Source: an uncultured archaeon (GTDB lineage Archaea > Halobacteriota > Halobacteria > Halobacteriales > Haloferacaceae). Taken from it: 44,096 nucleotides of DNA. Under the pieces are notes generated by a model that searched no databases, had not been told where the DNA came from, and worked only from the letters and a program-made list of their open reading frames with translations. The DNA is taken from positions 1 to 44,096 of the forward strand of contig CAKZPG010000083.1 in NCBI GenBank assembly GCA_937138675.1, given 5' to 3'. Every line of letters begins with the position of its first letter. Position 1 is the stretch's first letter. This document shows, piece after piece, positions 8,382-15,937 of this stretch. A program made the translations under genes and the position numbers.

Positions 8382-8704
8382 TGGGTGAGGACACAGACGA
8401 CACGGACGCCCCGCTCGACGGAGTATACACGGCCGTGCTGGACCGCTACGAGGACGACATCGCGGTTCTCGTCGTCGGGAACGAGGAGCAGGGACGCGAC
8501 ATCGCCGAGCGTCTGGTCGAGCGCACGGCTCTCCCTGCAGATGCGCGCGCGGTCGATACCGTCCTGGAGGTCACGTTCGTGGACGGCGAGCCCGTCGAGT
8601 TCGAGGCCAGGCCCGGGGAGACGAGCGAGCGGGCCGAGGCAGCACAGAGTCGGTTCGACCGGCTGTCGCGACGGCGACAGCGGAGCGACAGCGACAGCGA
8701 GTAG
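8381..8704 (+). CDS. DUF3006-family protein
   Basis: A 107-residue acidic protein of the DUF3006 type: an N-terminal YTAVLDRYEDDIAVLVVGNEE strand pair (about residues 15-36), a central VDTVLEVTFVDGEPV segment, and a C-terminal helix with SRFDRLSRRR, then an acidic tail. DUF3006 proteins are small beta proteins of unknown biochemical role, often encoded next to MBL hydrolases. Its ATG shares one base with the stop of the MBL-lamin-tail gene (TGATG), so the two are almost certainly co-translated. A partner or inhibitor role is an inference. It has no signal peptide, so the product stays in the cytoplasm while its neighbour is exported. Confidence 0.75.
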   Translation: MGEDTDDTDAPLDGVYTAVLDRYEDDIAVLVVGNEEQGRDIAERLVERTALPADARAVDTVLEVTFVDGEPVEFEARPGETSERAEAAQSRFDRLSRRRQRSDSDSE

Positions 8705-8774
8705 CCGAGCGGCGGGACTCGACGACGACCCGGGCCACACGAACCGCGGTCGAGAACCTGGGGCGGGCTCTGCC

Positions 8775-9182
8775 TCACTCGGCGACGACGCTGTCGGTCA
8801 GCCAGCAGCCGTCCCACTCGCCGCCAATCTGGCGCGAGAGGCCAAACCGATAGGTCACTGTCCGACCGTCGGGGCCGGTCAGTGTCACGCGCTGGGACGC
8901 CTCGTCATCACCGTCGCGTTCCAGCGGCCCGGTCGTCGCCTCGACGTGGTCGACCATCGGGGCGTAGCGCCGGTTCGTGACCATCGTGACGAAGCGATCG
9001 AGCGGCCCGGTCGCGCTGCGGTTGGCGGGCGACGCGAAGTTGTAGGCCGTCTCGATCCCCGCGTTCGCAGCGGGATCATCGTTCGTCGCGAGTGCGTCGA
9101 GCTGGATCGCCACGACGCGCTCGGGGCCGTACGAAGGGTCGGGCGCCGGTCGGTCGGGGACAGGGTGATCGGTGGGGGACAC
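8775..9182 (-). CDS. DUF4864-like protein
   Basis: A 135-residue protein. Residues 23-130 have the NTF2-like pattern of DUF4864: a helix VVAIQLDALATNDDPAAN, then IETAYNFASPANRSATGPLDRF, then a beta-rich half ending GCWLTDSVV. The frame stays open further upstream, but that part is proline-rich and lacks the domain, so the GTG at 9182 is chosen. The gene is convergent with the DUF3006 gene, 70 bp between stops, and divergent from the PPOX-like gene. It has no signal peptide with this start. The function of the family is unknown. Confidence 0.7.
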   Translation of the reverse strand: MSPTDHPVPDRPAPDPSYGPERVVAIQLDALATNDDPAANAGIETAYNFASPANRSATGPLDRFVTMVTNRRYAPMVDHVEATTGPLERDGDDEASQRVTLTGPDGRTVTYRFGLSRQIGGEWDGCWLTDSVVAE

Positions 9183-9388
9183 GGATGTTGGTGGACGTAG
9201 CGATCGTACGGGCTGCGTCTTCTTCAAGGGCGTGACAGGCGGGACACAGCCGACACCCGGTCGTGCCCGCTGCCGGTGTGGATGGCGGACACGGTTGTCC
9301 GCTATCCACGGCGGAGAGCCGGGCTGGCCGCTCGAAACGTGTCGCGCCGTCGGGCAGGGTATTCGAGGGTGGAGGCCGTGACTCACGT

Positions 9389-9859
9389 ATGCCAGAGACG
9401 GAGGCGGACGCCCTCAAGAACGGACAGACGGCACGGGACCTCGCCCTCGGGGTTCTCGACGAGGCGGAGACGTGTACACTCGCGACGGCGGCGCCGGACG
9501 GAACGCCCGAGGCGGCGACCGTCCGGTTCGTCGCGAACGATCAGTACACCATCTCTATTAACACCGCGACGACCTACCGGAAGTACGAGAATCTGACCGC
9601 CAACCCCCGCGTTGCGGTCGTCGTTGACGGCGACCAGGAGAACATCCAACTCGAGGGGACGGCGAGAGAGTTGGAGGGCCCAGCGGTGACCGGCGTCCAC
9701 GAGCGCTACGCCGCGAAGTATGGCCAGAGCGACTATCTGACCAACGAACACAGCACCTGCTTCGAGATCGATCCCGACTGGGCACGGCTCCTGTACGACG
9801 GTGGGTTCCCACCGGACTATGTGATGCTCGTCGGCGACGGGCGGACCGAGGTCCACTGA
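9389..9859 (+). CDS. Pyridoxamine 5'-phosphate oxidase-like FMN-binding protein
   Basis: A 156-residue split-barrel protein. The pattern CTLATAAPDGTPEAATVRF (residues 29-47), followed by TATTYRKYENLTANPRVAVVV, is the usual FMN-binding core of the PPOX-like superfamily. A helix with HERYAAKY and a C-terminal beta hairpin follow. Such proteins bind FMN, F420 or heme and perform diverse reductions, so the substrate cannot be named. The ATG at 9389 gives the standard N-terminal helix; the longer upstream frame is non-homologous. It stands alone between a divergent DUF4864 gene and a broken PQQ-propeller gene. Confidence 0.85.
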   Translation: MPETEADALKNGQTARDLALGVLDEAETCTLATAAPDGTPEAATVRFVANDQYTISINTATTYRKYENLTANPRVAVVVDGDQENIQLEGTARELEGPAVTGVHERYAAKYGQSDYLTNEHSTCFEIDPDWARLLYDGGFPPDYVMLVGDGRTEVH

Positions 9860-10000
9860 CCGGCGGGCTGTGACGGGACGACAGCAGCCAGGTCAGTCGT
9901 CACAGGGGAGCAGCGAGGCGGGGTCGGTCTCGGACGGTGGCCGGTCGCCGCCGGTCGACGCGGCGCCACCGCCTGTGGTGCGACGGCGCCGGACCCGACA

Positions 10001-10612
10001 GAGCTCGGTGCGGACGGCGTCACGTTCGACCATTGCGACGCCGGCGACGACGAGAGCACGGTATACGCGGTCGGGACGGGCGGCGAGGTGCGCTGGTGAC
10101 GGACCCTCGAGGCCAACGTCTCACGGTCCGCTCCGGTCGTTGTGGACGATCGGGTCTCTCTCGGGTCGTGGGACGGGAGCGCCCTCGCATTCGAGACTGG
10201 CGATGGGGCAACGGACTGGCGGCAGGACGTCGACCCGGTGGTGTTCCGAGTGGGCGGTCCCGTCGCCGTGACGGCGGAGACGGTGTTCGCGGCCGGCTGA
10301 GAGAAGCAGATCGCGGCGCTCGAGTTGGCGACCGGCCGGGAGCGATGGACCGTCGCGACCGGCGTCTGCGAACTCGAGGCGCCTGCGGTCGCAAACGGGG
10401 TCGCGTACGTCGGGGCCGCGACCGGTGGTGGCGCGGCGACGCTCTTCGCACTCGATGCCGAGACTGACGAGGAGCGATGGCGCGTCGAGACGCGTGAGGT
10501 GGACCTTGGCAACTACGCGAGGGCCGGGGTCAACGAGAGTCCTGCCGTCGTTGACGGGGTCGTGTACGTCGCGACCGTCCTCGGGGGTCTGTATGCAATA
10601 CACGAGAGGTGA
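10001..10612 (+). pseudogene. PQQ-repeat beta-propeller protein, 5'-truncated, two in-frame TGA stops
   Basis: One continuous frame from about 10001 to 10612 encodes successive propeller blades: STVYAVGTGGEVRW, APVVVDDRVSLGSWDG, QIAALELATGRERW, APAVANGVAYVG and a final VYVATVLGGLYAIHER. It is interrupted by TGA at 10097-10099 (where a residue after VRW is expected) and TGA at 10298-10300 (after VFAAG). No start or signal peptide is visible; extracellular PQQ-propeller lipoproteins usually have about 380-420 residues, so the 5' half is missing. Translation could at best restart at the ATG at 10325 and make 95 residues. It is a decaying relative of the BamB-like/PQQ family. Confidence 0.75.
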
Positions 10613-10631
10613 GACTCGGGCGCCTGTTCGG

Positions 10632-11042
10632 TCACTCCGCCCGGTCGCGCTCGTCGTCGAACGGCAGGTCGGTCGGGAGCTGTTGTCGTGCGCGCGCGCC
10701 GGAGTTGAACCGGTCGACGACCTCGTCGCGGTGGCTCGGGCACGCGACGACCGCGACGGCGCCGTCACCAACGGGCACGATGGCCTGTTCCGGGCGGCGG
10801 GGCGCGAGCCGACAGCTGGGACAGGGGATCCCGCCCGCCGGACGGTGGTCAAGTAGGTCGGTCGACCCGTCGCCGCCGAGCGCGCAGGTCGTCGCGAACC
10901 GGTCGAGGTGGTCGTCACAGCCGACCACGGGGATCCGGAGTCGACCGACGAGCAGCACCGAGAGCGCGTCCCGGCCGCCGGACCGGAGCGTGGCCCGACA
11001 CGCGGCACAGGAGATGGACGCACCGACGTCTGATACGGACAC
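10632..11042 (-). CDS. Putative zinc-binding protein with duplicated CxxC-CxxH sites
   Basis: A 136-residue protein starting at GTG. It has two similar halves, each with a CxxC pair followed about 25-30 residues later by a CxxH pair: C12/C15 with C42/H45, and C74/C77 with C101/H104. This suggests two zinc sites from an internal duplication. The hydrophobic strands RIPVVGCDDH and VAVVACPSH precede the second ligand pair in each half. The C-terminus is polar and arginine/aspartate-rich. I recognise no named family; the layout resembles small haloarchaeal zinc-binding proteins of unknown function. It is convergent with the PQQ pseudogene and follows the frameshifted membrane-protein gene on the same strand. 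Confidence 0.6.
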   Translation of the reverse strand: MSVSDVGASISCAACRATLRSGGRDALSVLLVGRLRIPVVGCDDHLDRFATTCALGGDGSTDLLDHRPAGGIPCPSCRLAPRRPEQAIVPVGDGAVAVVACPSHRDEVVDRFNSGARARQQLPTDLPFDDERDRAE

Positions 11043-11094
11043 AACTACCTAACGTGCCAGAGTCGCAAAGGCGTGTCCCTCGCTAGTCGGCCGG

Positions 11095-11657
11095 TCATCT
11101 AATGACGCTGGCGACCGCACCAGGAGTCGTGGGGACCGTGGATAACCCAGCCACGGCTGGGACGAGGACGACCGTCGCGCCGACGAGTGCGGCGACGGGG
11201 CGGTGACGGCAGCGTAGCCGAGCGTCGTGCGGCCGCCAGTCGGGACGACGCGGGCGCTCCAGAGCACGCAGTCGAGGGCCCCGGTGCCGTCGACGACGGC
11301 TGTGTGGGCGTACCGGTGGACGAGCAGGGTGATCAAGAACGAGAGCAGGAGAACGAGCGCGACGACACCGAGCGTAACGGCCACGAACGTCCCGACGCCG
11401 CCCGCGGCTGTCTCGCCCGGTGGCGCGGCCCCGCCAGAGGAGCCCGCGAAGACGGCGCCGGCGCCGACGGCAAGCGACCCAACGAGCGTCGGGAGGTAGC
11501 CCCGCCGGCCCGCGTCGAGAAACGCCCGGAGACCCGGGTTGCGGCAGGAGAGTGCCGCGTTCGCCAAGTCAACGGTGCCGACGTGGACGAACGGGCCAGC
11601 GGGGAGACCAGCCAGTGCGGCGGCCAGCGTCAACAGGTTTGCCCACCCAGCGCTCAT
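11095..11657 (-). pseudogene. DUF7847-like membrane protein, frameshifted near the C-terminus
   Basis: The ATG frame from 11657 encodes about 150 good residues with a membrane segment near the N-terminus, another around residue 58, and a long one at about 92-112. A family-like HRYAHTAVVDGTGALDC motif and TTLGYAAV follow. At about 11195 the frame turns into serine/arginine-rich nonsense and runs to 11049. Skipping back one base there, in a run of four C (minus strand), restores a hydrophobic end, VAALVGATVVLVPAVAGLS, that stops at TGA 11095-11097. A single C missing from a five-C run explains this. It may be a real mutation or a sequencing error. Intact relatives are polytopic haloarchaeal proteins of unknown function, and even the restored protein is shorter than I would expect. 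Confidence 0.7.
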
Positions 11658-11687
11658 CGGGCGAGCGGCGACGGCAAGCGTGATCAG

Positions 11688-12014
11688 TTACTCGGATGCG
11701 TCGCGCCGGCGCAGCGACCGCTCGTTCAGCCGCGTGACCGTCGGGCGCCCCTCGCGGAACATGCGGTCGGCGACGGCAACCGCATGGCGGAGGTCGGCGG
11801 CCGGGAGATGCCGGACTGCCGGCCGGCCGTCGACGTGGTCGTACCAGACGTCCGCGAAGACGGTGTCCAGGACGACCCGCGCGAAACAGTGGTCCTCGCG
11901 GATCGGCCAGTCACCGGCACACCGCGCTGCCGCGGGGAGCGCACGGGTCACCAGTCGGTCGTACTTGGCCCGGAGGGCACTGACGTCGTCGCCGTCGAGA
12001 GTCTGCTGGCCCAT
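11688..12014 (-). CDS. Conserved haloarchaeal protein of unknown function
   Basis: A 108-residue soluble, mostly helical protein starting at ATG. Visible features are an N-terminal helix (DDVSALRAKYDRLVTRALPA), a central WPIREDHCFARVVLDTVFADVWYDHVDG segment rich in aromatic residues and His, and a basic C-terminal helix ending RLNERSLRRRD. The frame is open upstream of the ATG, but that part runs antisense to the divergent SDR gene and is discarded. The pattern looks conserved rather than random, but I cannot name the family. It lies 30 bp upstream of the frameshifted membrane gene and may share its transcript. Confidence 0.6.
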   Translation of the reverse strand: MGQQTLDGDDVSALRAKYDRLVTRALPAAARCAGDWPIREDHCFARVVLDTVFADVWYDHVDGRPAVRHLPAADLRHAVAVADRMFREGRPTVTRLNERSLRRRDASE

Positions 12015-12093
12015 AGACGAGCAACGGGCCGGGGGGAATTGAGGCTGTCCGCTGCGACCGTAGCCTGATATTCTCCGAGCGCCACGACCAGAC

Positions 12094-12807
12094 GTGAACC
12101 CCGAGTCGGTCGACACGGCGCTGGTCGCGGGGGCGAGCGGTGGGACCGGGCAGGAACTGCTCCCCCTGCTCTCGTCGCGCGTGCCGATAGTCCGGGCGCT
12201 CACCCGGTCGGCGGCAAAGACAGAGCACCTCCGGCACGCCGGTGCCGACGAGGTTGTCGTCGACAACCTCCTCGCGCCCGATGACCTCTCACAGGCTGTC
12301 ACGGGCGTCGACGTCGTTTACAGCGCCGTCGGGTCGGGGATCGCCGACGTTCGCGGCGACGGGCCACTCGTCGACGGGGCGGGCGCGCAGGCACTGCTCC
12401 GTGCCGCCGTCGACGCCGGCGTAATGGCGTTCGTGATGGAGTCGGCGCTCGGCGTTGGCGGCGACCCGGCGAGCCCGCTGGCGACCGTCTTCGACCTTGC
12501 TATCGGGCCGGTTCAGCGCGCGAAGGCCGAGACCGAGGCAGCACTGCGCGACGCGCCGCTTCGGCACACGATTTTGCGACCGGGCGTGCTGACGAACGGC
12601 CTGCGAACGGACCGTGTGACGGTCGCACGGCCCGGCGCGCGGCTCTGGGGGGCTGTCTCGCGGGCCGATGTGGCGCGTCTGCTCGCTGCCGCACCAGTGA
12701 CACCCGCGGCGGCGGACGAGACGTTTGAGGTCGTCTCAGTTCCCCGGTTTCGCGACCGCGCGCTCGCGGTTGACTGGCAGTTGCCACGGCAGGAGACAGG
12801 CAACTGA
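12094..12807 (+). CDS. Atypical short-chain dehydrogenase/NmrA-like NAD(P)-binding protein
   Basis: A 237-residue Rossmann-fold protein starting at GTG. The nucleotide-binding loop is GASGGTG (residues 13-19), followed by VRALTRSAAK, typical of NADP-preferring atypical SDRs, then VDVVYSAVG in strand 4. The classical YxxxK catalytic pair is not obvious, as in NmrA/SDR_a5 proteins. The C-terminal part has HTILRPGVLTNG and a VSRADVARLLAAA helix, both hallmarks of this group. A TGATATT element about 25 bp upstream of the GTG suggests a leaderless transcript. It may act as an oxidoreductase or an NADP-sensing protein. It is convergent with the next gene, 12 bp between stops. Confidence 0.85.
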   Translation: MNPESVDTALVAGASGGTGQELLPLLSSRVPIVRALTRSAAKTEHLRHAGADEVVVDNLLAPDDLSQAVTGVDVVYSAVGSGIADVRGDGPLVDGAGAQALLRAAVDAGVMAFVMESALGVGGDPASPLATVFDLAIGPVQRAKAETEAALRDAPLRHTILRPGVLTNGLRTDRVTVARPGARLWGAVSRADVARLLAAAPVTPAAADETFEVVSVPRFRDRALAVDWQLPRQETGN

Positions 12808-12819
12808 GGCGAGTCGTCG

Positions 12820-13284
12820 TCAGTCACTCGCCGCGTTCCGCGCACGGTACCGCCGCGCCAGCACGACCGCCAGCGCGCCCCAGATCAGAAACTCGAGAAA
12901 GAATGAGGGCGACCAGAGATAGTAGACAACGAACTCACCGGGCGGGAGCGCCAGCGGGTCGGGCGGGACGACGAGCGGCCACCCGAGAAAGAGCGCGTCG
13001 GTCGGCCGGCCGTTCACGACGATGTGGAGAGCGTCGAGAAAGAGGTGTGAGCCCCACCCGACCGCCACGGATAGTCCCGCACGCCCCGTCAGCGCGATGG
13101 GGACGACGAGGACGAGAAGAAGAGCGCTGTGGCCGACGGTGTGGAAGAGATCGAACACCCCGAGACTCGCGAGCGGCTTGTCAACGAGGTCCGGGAACGC
13201 CGCGCCCGCGACGACCAGCGCCGACGAGAGGCGGGTCGGGCGCGCGAGAAGCGCCGCGACGACGAGGTGGGTCGCGAAGAGCAC
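12820..13284 (-). CDS. YdjM/DUF457-like membrane-bound metal-dependent hydrolase
   Basis: A 154-residue polytopic membrane protein starting at GTG. It has about four hydrophobic segments. Metal-ligand-like motifs typical of the family are present: H6 in FATHLVVAALL, FPDLVDKPL with conserved Asp, HTVGHSALLL, and GWGSHLFLDALH. The positions of these His and Asp residues at membrane faces match the LexA-regulated YdjM/DUF457 group of putative hydrolases. The substrate is unknown. It sits 48 bp downstream of the PAP2 phosphatase gene on the same strand, so the two are probably co-transcribed and may both act on membrane lipids or envelope substrates. Confidence 0.75.
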   Translation of the reverse strand: MLFATHLVVAALLARPTRLSSALVVAGAAFPDLVDKPLASLGVFDLFHTVGHSALLLVLVVPIALTGRAGLSVAVGWGSHLFLDALHIVVNGRPTDALFLGWPLVVPPDPLALPPGEFVVYYLWSPSFFLEFLIWGALAVVLARRYRARNAASD

Positions 13285-13332
13285 AATCGACTGAAGGGGC
13301 GCGAGGGCATGGCGGTTGCGCCACGAGACGGG

Positions 13333-13905
13333 TCAGTCGTCAGACAGGGTCTGGTGGCTGCTCCCCGGCCGCGCGTCGGGGCGATGCACGAGGAACGCGC
13401 GGACGATGACGACCGCTGCGGCGCCGATAGCGACGCCGGCGACGGTGTCGCTCAGAAAGTGAGTGCCGAGATAGAGCCGCGAGAACGCGACGAGCGCGGC
13501 CAGCCCGGCGACCGGAGCGGCCGGCAGGCTTTTTGAATGCCGCGCGACGAGCGCGAACACAGTCACCGCGGCGGCGTGACCGGACGGGAACGAGTGGGGC
13601 GCAAGCCCCGTCGCCGACGTCACACACACCGGCTGCGGGGGGAATGGCCGGCCGACATACGCCATCAGCGAGGCAACGACGACGCCCGAGAGGAGGAGTG
13701 CGGGCGCGGCGACCCAGACCTCCCGGCGCCACCCCGCGAGATAACAGACGCCGAGCAGAACGACCGCAGCCGAGGCCGACCCCAGTCCCGTCACCGACGT
13801 CATCAGCTTCGTCAGAAGCGGGAACCGAAGCGCGAGAATCAGGTCGACCACCAGAGCGTCGAGCGCGAGTATCTGCCGGAGGAGCCAGGCGAGCGGCTGC
13901 GTCAC
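13333..13905 (-). CDS. PAP2-family membrane phosphatase
   Basis: A 190-residue membrane protein with the acid-phosphatase PAP2 signature in three parts: a degenerate first motif around VGRPFPPQP, PSGHAAA in the second, and SRLYLGTHFLSD in the third (catalytic His). About five or six hydrophobic segments surround these motifs, putting the active site at the outer membrane face. It would remove phosphate from lipid phosphates such as isoprenyl pyrophosphate or phosphatidate. The GTG at 13905 is chosen because the product then begins next to the first helix; a GTG at 13956 would add 17 proline- and arginine-rich residues. An ACTATAG element at about 13976-13982 (minus strand) fits a short leader before 13905. 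Confidence 0.85.
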   Translation of the reverse strand: MTQPLAWLLRQILALDALVVDLILALRFPLLTKLMTSVTGLGSASAAVVLLGVCYLAGWRREVWVAAPALLLSGVVVASLMAYVGRPFPPQPVCVTSATGLAPHSFPSGHAAAVTVFALVARHSKSLPAAPVAGLAALVAFSRLYLGTHFLSDTVAGVAIGAAAVVIVRAFLVHRPDARPGSSHQTLSDD

Positions 13906-14024
13906 GACCGGAGCGGGGCGGCGAACAGGGGTCGGTGGCGGGCCGCGACACGGCACGGCCGAAAACGAGACACGTCTATAGTTGACTATGTAGGTCTGGT
14001 ATTTTTCCCCTTCGATTCCGGGAG

Positions 14025-15002
14025 TCAGAACTCGCCGAGCGTCGACTGGCCGGGCCGGAGCGCTGTCGCGTCGTAGCCCCGCCGGGTGAGGTGGGTCGCG
14101 AGTGTCGTCGTCTCGCCGTGCTGGGTGTAGACCCGGGCGGGGTCGAGTGCCTCAACCAGCGAACACAGTTCGGCAAAGTCGGCGTGGTCCGAGAGCGGGA
14201 AGACGGCGTCGTAGTCTCCGCGAAAGCGAAATGAGTCCTTGACCGCCCAGCCGGAGAACCCAGCCGCGAGCGCGCCTGTCTGGTCCCGGAGCGTATCGAT
14301 CCAGTCCGCCCGTGCGGAGGTGAGCGGCAGGACGAGCGCGTCATCCGGCCCGAGGTCGTGGGTCGCGCTGTCGTATTCGGTGACGTCGAACGAAACGCCA
14401 AGCTGGTCTGTGATGGGGTCGTTCACCCGCAGAACCGCCTGAGTGGTGAGGACGCGTCGGCCGGCCCGGGCGGCCAAGCGCTGGAGCGTCTGGGCGCGCC
14501 CGAGGGCGTAGCCAAACAGAAGGACGGGCGCGTCTGTCTCCGCCAGCCACGTGAGAATCTCCTTGACGACCGCGTCGTGGGGCGGGAACTCGTAGCCTGG
14601 GGCACCGTAGGTCGACTCGGTGACGAGGACGTCCACGTCGCCCGCGGCGGCGGGGTCGAACCCGTCGAGATAGTCCCGCGAGCGAGGGGAGGTGTCGCCA
14701 GTATAGCAGTAGCGGGTTCCATCGGGATCAGTCACCAGCGCAACTCGGGAGCCGGCGACGTGGCCGGCAGGGATCAGGGTAACCCGGTCGTCCGTCGTCC
14801 GGTGGAGTGGGTCTTCCCGGCGGGCGGTGCCGAGTGCGGCCGTCAGCGGCGAGCAGACCGCCGTCAGCTCGCCATCGGGCAGGTGGTCGCCGTGGGCGTG
14901 GGTGACGACAGCAACGTCACCGTCGGGGTCGTCGGCGTCACAGACCACCCGGGTACCGTCGGAGAGGGTTATTTCAACGCCGTCGCGCAGCCGAATCGTC
15001 AC
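14025..15002 (-). CDS. Metallo-beta-lactamase/beta-CASP-type nuclease (mRNA 3'-end processing factor-like)
   Basis: A 325-residue protein starting at GTG. The MBL motif THAHGDH is at residues 34-40, followed by PAGHVAGSRVAL, CYTGDTSPRSRDYL, TESTYGAPGYEF, FGYALGRAQTLQRL and PLSDHADFAELCSL. This motif order matches the COG1236 family annotated as mRNA 3'-end processing factor, which includes bacterial ligase-associated DNA exonucleases. It should be a cytoplasmic zinc-dependent nuclease acting on RNA or DNA ends. The ATP-dependent DNA ligase gene lies 4 kb away on the same strand, recalling the bacterial exonuclease-ligase pairs but not adjacent. RNA versus DNA substrate is undecided. Confidence 0.85.
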   Translation of the reverse strand: MTIRLRDGVEITLSDGTRVVCDADDPDGDVAVVTHAHGDHLPDGELTAVCSPLTAALGTARREDPLHRTTDDRVTLIPAGHVAGSRVALVTDPDGTRYCYTGDTSPRSRDYLDGFDPAAAGDVDVLVTESTYGAPGYEFPPHDAVVKEILTWLAETDAPVLLFGYALGRAQTLQRLAARAGRRVLTTQAVLRVNDPITDQLGVSFDVTEYDSATHDLGPDDALVLPLTSARADWIDTLRDQTGALAAGFSGWAVKDSFRFRGDYDAVFPLSDHADFAELCSLVEALDPARVYTQHGETTTLATHLTRRGYDATALRPGQSTLGEF

Positions 15003-15047
15003 AAATCGTGGTCGGGGCGGGCGGTCTTGGTGGTTGCGCTCGGGCGC

Positions 15048-15692
15048 TCAGTAGTAGTCGCTGCCCCCGTCGGTCGGCGTTGGGCTCGCTGTCGGCGTCG
15101 GGTCGTCAGTGCCGGCCGTCACGTCGCCACGCATCGACCTGTGGACGGTGCAGACGTATGTGTCGACGGCCGACGCCAGCGTCTCGGTGACGGTGAACGC
15201 GAACCGGTCGCCCTCGTCGGTCCAGTCGACGTCGGGGTCGGCCTCCAGCCGGCCGTCGCTGTCCTGCGAACACAGCACCGCGCCGTCGGCGTCGAGCAGG
15301 GCGAAGGGGTGGATGCCCCACCCACGGTTTTCGACGGTGTAGCGCCGCCCAACAGTGAGCGAGAGCGTCGGGTTGTCCTCGCCGGTGGGCGCGACCGAGC
15401 CGTCGACGACCTCCCACGCGCTTGTGCCGACATTGTCGATAATAAGAGCTGTTGTCGTCGGTGGCGTCGCCGTCGGCGATTGTGTCGGAGTCGCCGTCGA
15501 GGTGGGCGTCGCCGTCTGGGTCCCCGTCGAGGTGGATGTCGCCGTCGGACCCTCTGTCGGCGTCTGAGTCTCTGTAGAAGTCTCTGTGTCGGGCGTTGGC
15601 TCGTCGCCCGTCGTCTGGCTGGCACAACCTGCTAGCAGTCCGGCGAGTCCCGCGGTGGCGGCGAGCAGTCGACGTCGGTCGCTATCTGTCAC
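15048..15692 (-). CDS. Cupredoxin-like Tat lipoprotein
   Basis: A 214-residue protein starting at GTG. A DRRRLLAATAG twin-arginine signal leads to a lipobox LAGC (C23). Residues 25-80 are a Thr/Pro/Ser-rich linker, typical of haloarchaeal surface lipoproteins. Residues 81-191 read as a cupredoxin: a ligand-like H128 in GIHPF and a C181-x2-H184-x2-M187 cluster after VDTYV. These are the residues expected for a type 1 copper site, so it may be an electron carrier or a copper-binding protein outside the cell. It lies 45 bp upstream of the MBL nuclease start on the same strand, with no obvious functional link. Confidence 0.8.
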   Translation of the reverse strand: MTDSDRRRLLAATAGLAGLLAGCASQTTGDEPTPDTETSTETQTPTEGPTATSTSTGTQTATPTSTATPTQSPTATPPTTTALIIDNVGTSAWEVVDGSVAPTGEDNPTLSLTVGRRYTVENRGWGIHPFALLDADGAVLCSQDSDGRLEADPDVDWTDEGDRFAFTVTETLASAVDTYVCTVHRSMRGDVTAGTDDPTPTASPTPTDGGSDYY

Positions 15693-15787
15693 TGTATATG
15701 CTCGTGGCTAAAGACAACTATCGGTTTCGACCGCCGGCTGCCGGCGCGCTGTCGGCCTCGCGGTGGAGCGTCGCGAACGCCTGACGG

Positions 15788-15937
15788 TCAGTTATTTGCG
15801 ACCCGGTCCAGAACAGCCCGGCGCTCCGCCGTCGAGAGCGACGCCCAGCCCTGTATCTCCGCCATCGTCCGGCCACAGCCGAGACAGACCTCCTCTTCGT
15901 CGAGGGCACACCGGCCGACGCACGGGCTCTCAGTCAT
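15788..15937 (-). CDS. DUF1289 small cysteine-rich protein
   Basis: A 49-residue protein starting at ATG. SPCVGRCALD (residues 4-13) and VCLGCGRTMAEIQGW (17-31) are the DUF1289 core, with C6, C10, C18 and C21 as likely metal ligands. A C-terminal helix, SLSTAERRAVLDRVAN, follows. Members are about 50-70 residues and of unknown function. The start is secure because the frame matches the family from the second residue. It is 95 bp upstream of the cupredoxin gene on the same strand. Genes this short are easy to miss in annotation. Confidence 0.85.
   Translation of the reverse strand: MTESPCVGRCALDEEEVCLGCGRTMAEIQGWASLSTAERRAVLDRVANN

Noticed and set aside
10097-10300. TGA as a recoded (for example selenocysteine) codon in the PQQ gene
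   Set aside because: No recoding element is visible, the affected positions are not redox sites, and TGA is the normal stop for most genes here.
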